From: Bacteroidia bacterium
GTDB taxonomy: Bacteria; Bacteroidota; Bacteroidia; Flavobacteriales_D; Crocinitomicaceae
DNA length: 57,122 nt
Direction: 5' to 3'
Assembly (NCBI GenBank): GCA_030427935.1
Contig: JAUICI010000008.1
Location: 1-57,122, forward strand
In this document: positions 10,101 through 19,146 of the stretch, piece after piece
Numbering within the stretch: the first letter of the stretch is position 1
How the letters are laid out: every line of letters starts with the position of its first letter
The notes under the pieces: generated by a model
What the model was told of the DNA's origin: nothing
Databases searched by the model: none
Seen by the model: only the letters and a program-made list of their open reading frames with translations
Translations under genes and position numbers: made by a program

Positions 10101-11108
10101 TTCGGAAATATCCACTGCTCGACCATTATATGCATAAGCTAAACCTCGTGAAACATCGCAACCTACATAATCATCAAAAGGCCCACCAAGCGCCACATCG
10201 ACGAAGACTCCAAAATAAGTGTTTGTAAGAGTTTGCGTGGACCGGTTAATCAACTCATAATTGTAAAAGGTCATGTCGTTTACAGCATCATTAGAAGAAA
10301 ATGCAAAAGCTTGAGCTTTGATTTCCATCCCAATTGGTTCTGAATTCGTTTCGGAGTGGATATTTCCTTTGTCGTTCATAACCCACCAAAAAGTTTGATC
10401 TCCATAAAGGGTCAAAGTTCTGTCGTTATTACACTCAACATCCCCTTCAATATCATACCAAGGATAATCACCATCAAATGGATCGTAGGTTCCATCATTA
10501 TTTCGATCATAAAAAGGAGCCAAATAGTAATTCTGATTAAATGCAGGATCGCCATGTGCTGGCCATTCCAAAATGGAAGTTGGTATTACATAATTTGGAA
10601 ATAGTTCGTTTTGCGTATTTGTACCATTAGCCGCATCATATTCACCTGCTTTAAACCAAGCATCAAATTGGTTTACCTCGTCTCTATTGACTACAAAATG
10701 GCGGTCATATTTTTGACATTGTTCATATACAATCTCGGCAGTACCATCATCGGTGAGAGGACCCGTCCAATAATCTCTTCCCTGCAAGTATCTAAGCGCC
10801 GCTAATTTTAGCTGATCGTTTACGTCTGTACCACCTAGCCAAAGAGCAGAAGTAAACAAGGCCATTATTCCTGATCCTTTTGGTACTTCGTATTGTGCGC
10901 GGTTTTCTGAAGCAATTTGCCAAAGATTCCCTCCGGTATGAATTAAAGCTCGAACATTGTTTAACTCAAGAACAGTCTTACCCGTGGCCGGAGAACAACC
11001 GGATGTTTTCTGCTGATATTTACCCGCATTTGGGTTCACATGATCATAAAGCTGTGAAAATGAGAAGCTAAAAGCAAGTGAAAAAGAAATTAGTACTAGC
11101 GTTTTCAT
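7146..11108 (-). CDS. large exported protein with T9SS/FlgD-like C-terminal domain
   Basis: A 1320-residue protein starting at ATG 11108, where MKTLVLISFSLAFSFSFSQ forms a clear signal peptide; the longer frame would run into the upstream gene. The body is Asn/Asp/Gly/Tyr-rich, as in large surface proteins of this phylum, and contains no domain I can name. The last ~90 residues (NIVPNPYLGYSS..., then ITIVNIRGKFVRKF and IAPGMYLIHV) have the beta-sandwich pattern of sorting or FlgD-like domains. The end is MRQVDVEQF rather than the usual basic K-rich tail. I recall other large Bacteroidota proteins ending similarly (MRxxDL..F). It lies 37 bp after the M28 peptidase gene and probably shares its transcript. 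Function unknown; likely outer-membrane or secreted. Confidence 0.85.
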   Translation of the reverse strand: MKTLVLISFSLAFSFSFSQLYDHVNPNAGKYQQKTSGCSPATGKTVLELNNVRALIHTGGNLWQIASENRAQYEVPKGSGIMALFTSALWLGGTDVNDQLKLAALRYLQGRDYWTGPLTDDGTAEIVYEQCQKYDRHFVVNRDEVNQFDAWFKAGEYDAANGTNTQNELFPNYVIPTSILEWPAHGDPAFNQNYYLAPFYDRNNDGTYDPFDGDYPWYDIEGDVECNNDRTLTLYGDQTFWWVMNDKGNIHSETNSEPIGMEIKAQAFAFSSNDAVNDMTFYNYELINRSTQTLTNTYFGVFVDVALGGPFDDYVGCDVSRGLAYAYNGRAVDISEQGFLGYGSNPPAIGVDFFEGPYQDNDGIDNAYGIGPGEALNGIGYGDSIIDNERYGMRRFVYYNNLGGGNGAQTDPVTAQEYYYYLQGIWKDGTQMVYGGSGHISDALANPNQPTYFMFPDDSDPLAWGTNGVQQQPWNEQTAGNQPYDRRFVQSAGPFTLLPGAVNNITVGVAYARAAGGDPFESVQALKIADDKAQSLFENCFKILEGPHAPEMTVTELENELVFTIYNPLGSNNDDENYEEIDPFIIPTDSSTGDNKYRFQGYQVFQLVDNSVSLSELDDPGRARLIFQCDKEDGVGRLINYEFNQDIGVSSPVLKVDGADEGLSHSFSVKTDLFATSAKELVNFKKYYYLAVAYAHNEYDEYDPEDPTKLDGQKEPYLLSRKSAFGPIQTLECIPHNPIANGMGTDVNSYYGQMPEITRVDGKGNGANFTDLTAASIHEIVNNYEADRITYKENSGPINIQVIDPLSVPASDFRLEILPDSNNELNNSDWRLINLLTNDTIYSDQSIAVRNEQIIPEIGLSVMVNQFRYQKDTLPVNSWYTDPLSATITYADSNFMWLAGVFDTDANNPNNWIRSGTNLPGANDCPNGPDLSNYYDPCCYFDRNGADVDKKYQTLLNGTIAPFKLVGYECEGMPFAENSFIPSADALFGFTSISYSSDINIVMTNDKTKWSRCPVIEVCKDPNQSIGGAEPMSLRTSNSLDINGNTDNSSTGYSYFPGYAININTGERLNIAFGENSGLYTGADNGRDMKWNPTSMFYNGSGYPIFGGQHPIYIFRKSDDPTGMPVYDEGQFIHDNLNNGNILSYRNVWKECIYVSYPMLAPGRQLLETDVIIRIRTEKPYENYIATNERNGWPTYEFTTRGLDVINEDQMSLADNMSNINIVPNPYLGYSSYETGPLDYVAKITNLPQRCDITIVNIRGKFVRKFKKDSPLTFIDWNLANHIGVPIAPGMYLIHVSVPDGGETILKFFCGMRQVDVEQF

Positions 11109-11145
11109 AGAGATAAATATACGATATCCATTAATATCAATCAAT

Positions 11146-12423
11146 TTACGGGTATGTAGAGATAAAATCAATGAATAAAGTCCTCAAGTTTTCAAATTTA
11201 CCCAAGTCTAAATTTTCGGCTTTATCAAAGATGTCGTGATAAGCTTTATTCTTGCCCATTGTATAAATGAAGAAGGTTTTAATCCCTTTCAACTGAAAGA
11301 AATAATGGTCCGAATTTTGAGTTTTGCCTCTTGGCTTAACCACATCAAGCAACTTTTTATCCTCGTTCAACTTTTGAAGTCGTTCAAAGTCTTCTTTATA
11401 AATGGTCCCGTTTACTGCAGTAATTCCGATGTCACCCGATCCCATGATATCCAAATTCATCAAGAACTTAATTTTTTGAATGTCGAAAGTGGGATTGTCA
11501 ACAAACTCTTTTGATCCAACCAGTCCGGCTTCTTCTGCTGAAAAGGCTATGAAATAGGTATCGAATTCAGGTTGGTTTTCCGCGAAATGCTTGGCAATCG
11601 ACAGAATCATGGTCGTACCACTGGCATTATCATTTGCCCCGGGAAAGTAGGCATCGGTACCCATTGCGCCTAGATGATCAAAGTGGGCTGTGAAGACAAA
11701 ACAACTATCAGAACGTTTTCCGGCAACCTTTGCAACTACGTTTTTAGTTTTAAAATCTAGTAGTGGTTTATTTCGAACATCAACAAAGAGTTTTTTTGTT
11801 TTACCCAGAACAGAATCTTGAATTTGAATGATTGGAAATATTGTTTGGCTTCTTCCCACACTCCACATGAATTTTTCATTGGTTCGAAGTACAACAGGAC
11901 AATGATTGCTCAATTCAGTAGCAATTTCATTGAGCATACCGAGCGTATCACGATTGGTGGTTTGGGTCAAATCCATCACAAGCCCGATCTCATATTTGAT
12001 GGGGTCTTTTCTTGCCTTTTCAAATAATTTGATGGTTTTTTTGTCTTTCGCAATCATTTTAAATGGATCGAAAACCTTGAGTTTGAGGTCGCCGACATAG
12101 GAACCAGAAGTGGCTTTAACTAAATAGTGTATACCAGGTTTAAAATCTCTCTTATTGCTGGCAACCTCAATTTTATTAGGGAATGTGTTTACATTTAAGG
12201 AAAAGTGATGGAAATAGGTGTTGTTTTCTCCAGCAGGTTGGGCTCCAAACTTTTTAAATGTGGAAGCGATATAATCTGCCGCTAAATTAACGCCATTTGC
12301 AACATACCCACGTCCAAGAAACTCTTTGGAACATAGTTTTTTAAGAATTTCCTTTTCATCCTCAATTTGTCCAATCGAAATTATGGAACTAAAGAAAATG
12401 AAGGATAGTAAAAATAGGCGCAT
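11146..12423 (-). CDS. M28 family zinc metallopeptidase, secreted
   Basis: A 425-residue protein from ATG 12423, which opens a signal peptide (MRLFLLSFIFFSSIISIGQ); the longer frame adds 19 unlikely residues. M28 catalytic features are all visible: HFDHLG with zinc ligand His247 and neighbouring Asp249, GANDNASG with the bridging Asp, FSAEEAGLVGS with the catalytic Glu pair, MNLDIMG with the next Asp ligand, and SDHYFF with the last His. The family contains aminopeptidases and glutaminyl cyclases; I cannot tell which from sequence alone. The insert between about residues 90 and 220 resembles the PA-like domain found in some M28 enzymes. It is divergent from the YkgJ-type gene across 57 bp and precedes the large exported protein. 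Confidence 0.92.
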   Translation of the reverse strand: MRLFLLSFIFFSSIISIGQIEDEKEILKKLCSKEFLGRGYVANGVNLAADYIASTFKKFGAQPAGENNTYFHHFSLNVNTFPNKIEVASNKRDFKPGIHYLVKATSGSYVGDLKLKVFDPFKMIAKDKKTIKLFEKARKDPIKYEIGLVMDLTQTTNRDTLGMLNEIATELSNHCPVVLRTNEKFMWSVGRSQTIFPIIQIQDSVLGKTKKLFVDVRNKPLLDFKTKNVVAKVAGKRSDSCFVFTAHFDHLGAMGTDAYFPGANDNASGTTMILSIAKHFAENQPEFDTYFIAFSAEEAGLVGSKEFVDNPTFDIQKIKFLMNLDIMGSGDIGITAVNGTIYKEDFERLQKLNEDKKLLDVVKPRGKTQNSDHYFFQLKGIKTFFIYTMGKNKAYHDIFDKAENLDLGKFENLRTLFIDFISTYP

Positions 12424-12480
12424 ATTTGTATGTTTGATATAAAAGTAGTGAATCTTAGTTAAAGGTTTGCCACAAGCCAA

Positions 12481-12960
12481 ATGAAGGAAATATATAAATC
12501 ATATTTAAAGGACCCAAATGATGCTCAGTTTAAAAAGGGCATGCAACAATTACGAAAAAGGAAAAAGAGTTTGGACAAACAGTTTCACGAGGAACATGAT
12601 CGTGTCTTTGAAGAGATTGATTGTTTAGAATGTGCCAATTGCTGTAAGACTACTGGACCTTTGTTTACGAATCAAGATATTTCCAGAATTTCGAGAAAAT
12701 TCAAGATGAAAGAGGAGGAGTTCATCTCAGAATACTTGCATTTAGATGAAGACAATGATTACGTTTTACAATCAACGCCTTGTCGTTTTCTGAACGAAGA
12801 CAATACTTGTTTTATTTATGATTTCAGACCAAATGCATGTAGGGAATACCCACATACAGACCGTAAAAACATGTATCAAATCATGAACCTCACACGTAAA
12901 AATGCAAGTATTTGTCCGGCCGTTGGAAGAATCGTAGACAAGATATTAGAATCTGTCTGA
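12481..12960 (+). CDS. YkgJ family cysteine-cluster protein
   Basis: A 159-residue cytoplasmic protein of the zinc/iron-chelating YkgJ (UPF0153) family. The diagnostic cysteines are present: CLECANCC near residues 43-50, then TPCRFLNEDNTCFIYDFRPNACREYP about 60 residues later, and a final Cys near residue 141. The eight cysteines probably bind a metal or Fe-S cluster; the biochemical role of the family is not established. It reads alone on the + strand, divergent from the M28 gene, and its last 15 bp overlap the tail of the convergent outer-membrane gene. Confidence 0.92.
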   Translation: MKEIYKSYLKDPNDAQFKKGMQQLRKRKKSLDKQFHEEHDRVFEEIDCLECANCCKTTGPLFTNQDISRISRKFKMKEEEFISEYLHLDEDNDYVLQSTPCRFLNEDNTCFIYDFRPNACREYPHTDRKNMYQIMNLTRKNASICPAVGRIVDKILESV

Positions 12961-15330
12961 TTGCCCTCCTTTTTTAGCGTCTTCAATATGTGAAACAGCT
13001 TTTAGTCTTCCAAACTTATACCGTACGCTAAGTTTAAAAGTTGTAAAAGCCCATTGATACTGACTTTCTGTAGTATAATTAGCCCCGTACCAAGTGCTTC
13101 TGTTTTTTGGCGGTACAATATTATTTACATCAAACCGCAGGTTGAGATCTCCGTCTAATAATTTCTTTCCAATTCCTGCACTCCAGTAGACTTGGGGTTG
13201 CGAAATTGATTCCGCATTGGCCCAGCTTGAAATTCTCAAATTGGTGTTGATGCTCCAGTCTTTTGGAAGAAAAAATTGTTCGTATAAGTGGATACCAAAT
13301 TCGAGTGTACCAAAAGGTGATCGAAAGAAGTTTTGAGGAAAGTAAAACTTAGTGTACTCCGCATAAACGGAGTTGTATCCTCTCCACCATTTAAAATTAA
13401 TTGGAATTGATAAATCTGCCCCAATTCCATCGCTATATAAGGCGTTTCCAGGTGTACTATGAGAGATATAAGTATTTGAATCTACGAATGACCTTGTCGC
13501 AATAGGTCGAACATCTCTAGAATAATAAATCTCTAAGGAATAACCGTATCCATAACCAATTTCCAAGGACACATTATGGCTATATTCTGGCAAGAGGTTT
13601 GGGTTTCCATAAGTAATTGCAGTTGAATCGGGCTGTCGGATAAAGGGGTCATAATTCTCAAATTTTGGTCGATCTATTCGAGCTGTATAACTTGTAGAAA
13701 TGGTCCATTTTTTCTTTTTGCCAAGATTGAACATGAAGGTTGCACTTGGAAACAGATTGAAGTACATGGTGTCAATAATTTCTTGATTTAAAGCTTGAGA
13801 GAACCCATTGATAAAAGTGGCTTCACCTCGAAGGCCAAATTTCATGCTAAAAATCTTCCATTCCTTTTCGACATCGAAATATAAAGCCCCAATATGTTCG
13901 GTATAATCATATTGATTGGAGAACTGTTGATCCTTCACCCAATCATTGTCTTCAAAATTAAATTGATCATAGATTTTATCATTCAATAAACCAGAATGAA
14001 AACCTCCAACAGCCAATTCCCATCCTGAGGTATCGAAAATGTGGACATAATCGATAAAAGTGGTGAAGACATTTGGACGATCTTTGGAGTCGGTTTTTCT
14101 TTTAAAATTGGAGCTAGTTGTGTCAGTATAATTAAAGAAATCACTGGTGTTTTCGGTGTTTCCATCGCGTATGCTCACATTGTATTGAAAACGCGTACTA
14201 AAGTAACTGCCAGCCGAATCGGTTTTAAATTTATAATTCAAATGAGCGGTTGGATTCACCCAGACATTTCCATTTCTTGAATTCGTTAGTTCTTGTTGGT
14301 CTAAGATGGAATGTCGAAGATAACTAGCATCTCCGTCGGAACCACCTTTATTTCCTCCTCCCCAACCTCTAATGCCAGCGGTTAAGGAGTGTTTACTGTT
14401 GAATTCATACCTCATTTTCAGATTGGCATATCCCCAAAAATGCGTACCGAAATTCTGAGAATTACTTTCCGTTACAATTCCAGACGAATCCGTAAACTCT
14501 GTTCTTTCCCAGCTTGGATTTTTATATTTACTATAGCTTCCATTTACACTAAAATTCAAACTGAACTTTTTCTTTTTAAAGTTAACATTGATATTGGCCC
14601 CTAGATTTGGTTGAGCCAGTGTATTAATACCACCATTCAATCCAATCGAGGTAACCGAACCTTCCATATGATAGTTAAGTGTATAAACCTCAATAATTCC
14701 ACCTGAACCTGCAGCCGAATATCTTGCAGAAGGATTGGTAATAATGTCTATTTTATCAACAAAAGTTGCAGGAATGGCTTTTAATTCGTCCATGGTGAGA
14801 ATTTCCTGTCTGTCCACGTAAATCGTAGGAGTTCCCTTACCAATTATTTGAATGGATTCATCATCGGGCGACATGATTTTAGGGCTTGCTTTTAAGACGT
14901 CAAATAAAGTTTCCAGTTCGGCTAAAGGCGTATTGGAAACATTAACATTCATTCCTTTTAAGCTACGTTTAAACATGGGCCTGGTCGCTCTAACCGTAAT
15001 TTGATCCAAGTTTTCTTTTGGTTGTAAAGCAATGTTCGGAATAGTGAACTTTCCTTTTTCGGGCTTGGGCTCGATTAAAATGTATTCATTTTTATGGGCT
15101 ACCGAAAAGATCTTGATTAAAAAAGGCTTTTTGCCATGGTTAAATTCAAACTGATTATTTTCAATTAGATCTCCTTTTAAAAACGTAGTGTCATCGGTTG
15201 AGTATACTCCAAATTGCCCACCAAAAAGCGTGTCGTTTTCAGGAGTAGAAATGCTTCCTGAGTATTGAATTTGTGAAAAAGACAAATAGGAGAATAGTGT
15301 GAGGCATAGGGTTAGAGTTGTTTTCATCAT
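12946..15330 (-). CDS. TonB-dependent receptor-like outer-membrane beta-barrel protein
   Basis: About 794 residues from ATG 15330 (MMKTTLTLCLTLFSYLSFSQ, signal peptide); ATG 15327 or an upstream ATG 15348 are alternatives. A short N-terminal carboxypeptidase-regulatory-like segment (residues ~22-95) is followed by a plug-like domain with KIDIITNPSARYSAAGSGGIIEVYT, and then by a large barrel rich in alternating aromatic strands. The final strand is not classical but ends shortly after LSVRYKFGRLK. This is the OMP_b-brl_3 group of SusC/TonB-receptor relatives. The substrate is unknown; no SusD or TonB partner is adjacent. A TACATTTG -7 box lies 45 bp upstream. Confidence 0.88.
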   Translation of the reverse strand: MMKTTLTLCLTLFSYLSFSQIQYSGSISTPENDTLFGGQFGVYSTDDTTFLKGDLIENNQFEFNHGKKPFLIKIFSVAHKNEYILIEPKPEKGKFTIPNIALQPKENLDQITVRATRPMFKRSLKGMNVNVSNTPLAELETLFDVLKASPKIMSPDDESIQIIGKGTPTIYVDRQEILTMDELKAIPATFVDKIDIITNPSARYSAAGSGGIIEVYTLNYHMEGSVTSIGLNGGINTLAQPNLGANINVNFKKKKFSLNFSVNGSYSKYKNPSWERTEFTDSSGIVTESNSQNFGTHFWGYANLKMRYEFNSKHSLTAGIRGWGGGNKGGSDGDASYLRHSILDQQELTNSRNGNVWVNPTAHLNYKFKTDSAGSYFSTRFQYNVSIRDGNTENTSDFFNYTDTTSSNFKRKTDSKDRPNVFTTFIDYVHIFDTSGWELAVGGFHSGLLNDKIYDQFNFEDNDWVKDQQFSNQYDYTEHIGALYFDVEKEWKIFSMKFGLRGEATFINGFSQALNQEIIDTMYFNLFPSATFMFNLGKKKKWTISTSYTARIDRPKFENYDPFIRQPDSTAITYGNPNLLPEYSHNVSLEIGYGYGYSLEIYYSRDVRPIATRSFVDSNTYISHSTPGNALYSDGIGADLSIPINFKWWRGYNSVYAEYTKFYFPQNFFRSPFGTLEFGIHLYEQFFLPKDWSINTNLRISSWANAESISQPQVYWSAGIGKKLLDGDLNLRFDVNNIVPPKNRSTWYGANYTTESQYQWAFTTFKLSVRYKFGRLKAVSHIEDAKKGGQSDRF

Positions 15331-15374
15331 GTTAGCACGTTTCAGCATATAAGCCTAAATAAATAGTTCGGTTA

Positions 15375-15382
15375 CAAATGTA
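15375..15382 (-). promoter_or_regulatory. -7 promoter element of the beta-barrel gene
   Basis: On the minus strand the sequence reads TACATTTG, matching the Bacteroidota housekeeping -7 box TAnnTTTG, 45 bp upstream of ATG 15330. No clear TTTG -33 box is seen at the normal spacing. The remaining sequence of this intergenic stretch (15331-15515) shows nothing else I can identify. Confidence 0.45.
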
Positions 15383-15515
15383 GGGCTAACGCAACTTAAA
15401 TAAATTGTAAAAATGGTGAATTAACGTTAAAGATTGTAAACGAGTGTTAATTCAGGATGAGTGGAAACCTTAAAAAAGGGAATACGAATGGATAATGGTC
15501 TTGTTTTGAGTTGTT

Positions 15516-15857
15516 TTACTGTTTTAAAAAGGGCCAGTTTTCCAATTGACAAGTCCACTGCATTGTTTGATCATTATAAGAAGGGTATTCAGTAATGTTG
15601 AGTTTGATATTACCAATAATCAATTTATCGCTACTATTGATTCTTGCTGTACCTAAGTTCGTTTGGATGGTGTCTCCGTTGAGGTCCAATCGATCAAATC
15701 GGGCATTGTTTTCGTCATCTATAACAAGGATATAAGTATTGGTAAAATCAGTTGAAATCCAAGTTCCAACAAAGTCAGGATGTGAGTCTGTTACAAGTTC
15801 CCCACAAGAGTTTAAAAGAAAGGCCGAGCTTAAGAGTAAAAAAAGTAAATTTTTCAT
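15516..15857 (-). CDS. small lipoprotein, unknown function
   Basis: A 113-residue protein with a lipoprotein signal: hydrophobic MKNLLFLLLSSAFLL followed by the lipobox NSC-G with Cys18. The mature part (about 95 residues) contains GTWISTD near its start and several beta-rich segments. This resembles small lipocalin-like or DUF-type lipoproteins of Bacteroidota that begin 'LxGTW', but the match is not strong enough for a family name. It is probably anchored in the outer membrane facing the periplasm. It stands as a single-gene unit between a hairpin terminator and the beta-barrel gene. Confidence 0.75.
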   Translation of the reverse strand: MKNLLFLLLSSAFLLNSCGELVTDSHPDFVGTWISTDFTNTYILVIDDENNARFDRLDLNGDTIQTNLGTARINSSDKLIIGNIKLNITEYPSYNDQTMQWTCQLENWPFLKQ

Positions 15858-15896
15858 GTTTCATACAAATAGTGGTCCTAAAGATACGCAAAAAGA

Positions 15897-15932
15897 AAAA
15901 AAGGACGACCTCCGTTGAAGTCGTCCTTTTTT
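15897..15932. terminator. bidirectional rho-independent terminator
   Basis: A perfect GGACGAC/GTCGTCC stem (15903-15909 with 15920-15926) closes a 10-nt loop and is flanked by A6 on the left and T6 on the right. It can therefore terminate transcription in either direction. It lies just downstream of the 1049-residue T9SS gene (stop at 15963, minus strand). Confidence 0.85.
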
Positions 15933-15962
15933 GAACCATTACTGTGTGTTATGAAAAGAAGG

Positions 15963-18900
15963 TTATTGTTTGATGAATTTCACTGATTGGTTCGCTTCGT
16001 TGTTCAAGAAATAAACTCCAGGAGTCAATTCTGAAACATCCACCAACTTTGTGTTTGCTACTGTTTTGATCAATTTTCCAAACATGTCGTACACTTTATA
16101 AGTTCCAAATTTTGAAACATAAAGGTTTCCATCATTATTAGGATTTGGGTAAACCGTGAACTGATCGAAATGTAGTTCTTTTTCTTCTTCTCCCAATCCT
16201 GGGTAGTTGATCTGATAAATTGTAATTGTTCCTGATACTTCATTCGCAGAAATCAAGTATGGGTAGATTGTTGGAGATTCATTTTCTGCAATTACAATTA
16301 AGTCTTCTGGAGCAAGGTCTCCCGTTACCGACTCTCCGTTATTAATCGAATCAGCTGCCACAGAAAAGTCTCTATTCAATTCATATAGAACCATAGTTGG
16401 GTTGTTTACATCATCGATATCGTAAACCATGATTCCACCCATTCTTTCTAAACCGATGAAAGCATATGTATTCCCATCGATAGTAGCTACCGTGATTGCT
16501 TCAGGTTCTGTTCCTTTATCATCTGATCTATTGTCGAATGAATCGTTATCGTCATTTGTTGAGTTGAAGTTTGCAGCTTCATTGTTTGCTAGATATTGAG
16601 CAAACTCATCTCCAGAATCCCAAACTAAGTTTCCATAGATATCTCGAATTGAGAATGATCTTGCACCGTAAGAGTAGATGTATTCATTCTCCCCATCTCC
16701 ATTGATGTCTCCTTGAGCAACAGTAGTTTTCAATCTACCTAAGTTGGCGTCTTGTTGTAGAGATGCAGCTGTTGGAAAATAAGTAGAGTTCAAAGTCAAG
16801 TCGGCTACTCGATCTTCTTCGCTGTAACCATCATAATCTCTGGAATCTCCTTCATTCGCACTTAAGATATACGAATCGCCATTTCCGTCTGTGAAGCTGG
16901 TAATTGCATCTGGCATATAGTAACCATATGTTGGCCAGTTTGTGATATTGATTGCACCGTCATCATTTGAAGCGTCAATTGCATTGTTGCTTCCAATGTT
17001 TACAATTCCAAGTACTGAATTATCAGTAACACCCGCACCAGCTAAACCGAAATCGTTATCGTTTAATACAGCGATTGTTGTATCGTTGATCATTGAGATT
17101 CCTTCTGGTTTATCAGAAGAGATATAACCAATAGAAGAAAGATTCATTACTTTTCTTTTGAATACTGGGGTGATATTGTTTCCAACTAAATCATCAGCCG
17201 TCATCATTTCTAAAGTCAATGCTCCACCTGTTGTATCTGTGTTGATTGAGATTGCCGTACCTAAAATATCAGTAGCTCCGTCTAAACAGATTTCGTAAAC
17301 ATACTTTTTACCTTTCGTAGTTTGGTTTGGATCAGAAGAATCTCTTTCCAATACATAGAATTTACCGTTTCCAATGTAAACAGCGTCTCCAATCTTATCC
17401 GTTCTATTTAAAGCAAATCCAGCGTCTTTGTTTCTTTCCAATAAATAAACATATTCTGCAACTGGGTTTCCATTTGCAGGGTTGATCGCTAAAATTCGAA
17501 TAACATCTGAGTTGTTTTTCGTAACCGGACCCGGGTTGTACATTGGTGACTGAATAAAGGCATAGATTACATCGTTTGTAGCATCGTACGCAATTGCTTC
17601 GAAACCTCTGTTTGCCCATCTTTTAGAGTAAACCGATGGAAGTGTTTCTGAACCATAATGTCCTAATGTGTCTGCCGCTGTTGCAGGGTTCGCCAATTGG
17701 TGCGTACCAGCTGGAACAAATCGATCGATCATGTTACCATTACTAGCAAACTTGTAGATTGCAGGTCTGTACTCGTCGCACATCCAAAAGTTTCCACTGT
17801 TATCTTTTATAATTCCTTCGAAATCTCCTCCGAATCTATCAAAAGGCAAAGCTGTATATTCAACTCCATTTCCGTCTGTGTAATCCACTGTATTGTAGAT
17901 TGTAGAAGCATCGTAGTAAGTAACAGGAACTTCATCATAACCATTTACGTTTCCTTTTCCTGAGATTGGAGTTGTACCATTCGCTTGGAAAAGTAGTATT
18001 TGATCCGCTGAATCTAGAGTTACAGCTTGAGTCATTGGGTTGTAGTGAAACTCAACAATTCTTCCTTGATAATTTGGTAATTTGAATGGTCTTAAGTTTC
18101 CGCTTGGAGTTGGAGTTACAGTAGCCTTTTTAACCGCAGCATCATTTGGACCTCTGTCAGGAATCGCATAAAAAACCCAGTCACTTGCAGTTGAAGCGGC
18201 TGCATCATAATACATTCCAGAGAAACCTCCTAAATAAACAGTTGGCTGACCTCCACCATAAACTGGAGTTCCCAACATCGGCATTTGAACTGCTTGATTC
18301 AAAATGATATTGTCTACTTCTGCTCTACCTTTTGAGTGGTCTTTTTCACCAAGAGCATAAATGTCCATGATTGACTTTGTGTTCAAATTAAGGACAACAT
18401 ATGCGTTGTTTTCTTGACAAGCTACATAAGCAATCGAATCATTATCCAAAACAGTTACATACTCAGGCTCCATGTCTTGAGAAACAGTTGCATTTGGACC
18501 ATAAATACGAAGACCTTTATTCAAAAGGTGTTGTTTTTTATTGTCGTATGCATTGAAGTCGATTTGTGTAACCACACCACTTGCAGCTCCACCTGAAATA
18601 TCAACGATTGTAATCGATCCTTCTGGGTCTATCGTATAGTTATCATCTGGCTCACCTTCATTTGCAGAGATAATCAAATCTCCAGAGTGATCAAAAGTAA
18701 CCATGTCTGGTAAAGCTCCTGCAGCATACTCAGCAATAAAGGTTCCGTCCGTTTGGAAAAGAACGATTTTTCCTGGGTCTTGCTTTACGTTAGCTTCAAC
18801 TGCGGCAGCAACGATTCCGTTTTTAACTTTAACTGAATTCGCACCTCCACCATAAGTAGAAATGTCGATTTGAGAAATTAGTGAAGGAGCTGTTGGGTCA

Positions 18901-19112
18901 GACAAGTCGATAATATCAACAGTCTTGTCATCAGCATTAACACTGAATAATCTCATAGTTGTTGGATCATAAGATACGATCTCAGTTGCTCCTCCATCGA
19001 AGATTCCTGTGTGGTAAGTAGCAACTTTGTTTAGTGTGATCTGGGCATTGGCTGTGTTTTGCAGGACCAAGATTCCACCTAAACATCCTAGTGTAAGTAG
19101 AAATTTTTTCAT
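15963..19112 (-). CDS. choice-of-anchor I / phytase-like esterase protein with T9SS type A sorting domain
   Basis: A 1049-residue secreted protein with signal peptide MKKFLLTLGCLGGILVLQNTANAQ cut near residue 24. Residues ~25-260 form a beta-propeller-like choice-of-anchor I region (DIIDLSDPTAP, ISANEGEPDD). Residues ~265-690 look like the 'esterase-like activity of phytase' domain (PDRGPND, DFEGIIKDNSGNFWMCDEYRPAIYKF, RGFEAIAYD). The propeller part then resumes (ISANEGDSRDYDGY, EPEAITVATIDGNTYAFIGLER) to about residue 980. The last ~70 residues are a textbook T9SS type A domain: VYPNPNNDGNL, YKVYDMFGKLIKT and LTPGVYFL, ending in KFIKQ. The phytase-like domain thus seems inserted within the propeller. 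Probably exported and attached to the cell surface; a role in phosphate-ester hydrolysis is only inferred. Confidence 0.92.
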   Translation of the reverse strand: MKKFLLTLGCLGGILVLQNTANAQITLNKVATYHTGIFDGGATEIVSYDPTTMRLFSVNADDKTVDIIDLSDPTAPSLISQIDISTYGGGANSVKVKNGIVAAAVEANVKQDPGKIVLFQTDGTFIAEYAAGALPDMVTFDHSGDLIISANEGEPDDNYTIDPEGSITIVDISGGAASGVVTQIDFNAYDNKKQHLLNKGLRIYGPNATVSQDMEPEYVTVLDNDSIAYVACQENNAYVVLNLNTKSIMDIYALGEKDHSKGRAEVDNIILNQAVQMPMLGTPVYGGGQPTVYLGGFSGMYYDAAASTASDWVFYAIPDRGPNDAAVKKATVTPTPSGNLRPFKLPNYQGRIVEFHYNPMTQAVTLDSADQILLFQANGTTPISGKGNVNGYDEVPVTYYDASTIYNTVDYTDGNGVEYTALPFDRFGGDFEGIIKDNSGNFWMCDEYRPAIYKFASNGNMIDRFVPAGTHQLANPATAADTLGHYGSETLPSVYSKRWANRGFEAIAYDATNDVIYAFIQSPMYNPGPVTKNNSDVIRILAINPANGNPVAEYVYLLERNKDAGFALNRTDKIGDAVYIGNGKFYVLERDSSDPNQTTKGKKYVYEICLDGATDILGTAISINTDTTGGALTLEMMTADDLVGNNITPVFKRKVMNLSSIGYISSDKPEGISMINDTTIAVLNDNDFGLAGAGVTDNSVLGIVNIGSNNAIDASNDDGAINITNWPTYGYYMPDAITSFTDGNGDSYILSANEGDSRDYDGYSEEDRVADLTLNSTYFPTAASLQQDANLGRLKTTVAQGDINGDGENEYIYSYGARSFSIRDIYGNLVWDSGDEFAQYLANNEAANFNSTNDDNDSFDNRSDDKGTEPEAITVATIDGNTYAFIGLERMGGIMVYDIDDVNNPTMVLYELNRDFSVAADSINNGESVTGDLAPEDLIVIAENESPTIYPYLISANEVSGTITIYQINYPGLGEEEKELHFDQFTVYPNPNNDGNLYVSKFGTYKVYDMFGKLIKTVANTKLVDVSELTPGVYFLNNEANQSVKFIKQ

Positions 19113-19138
19113 CTATTAAACGATTTTAAGTTCGGGGT

Positions 19139-19146
19139 CAAAGGTA
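19139..19146 (-). promoter_or_regulatory. -7 promoter element of the T9SS phytase-like gene
   Basis: Minus strand TACCTTTG matches the Bacteroidota -7 consensus TAnnTTTG, 27 bp upstream of ATG 19112. A -33 TTTG is not evident. The rest of 19113-19361 between the divergent genes is AT-rich with no other recognisable element. Confidence 0.5.

Noticed and set aside
9861-11071. Several + strand open frames opposite the large exported protein
   Set aside because: They are antisense to a well-supported signal-peptide protein and lack domain character or promoters.
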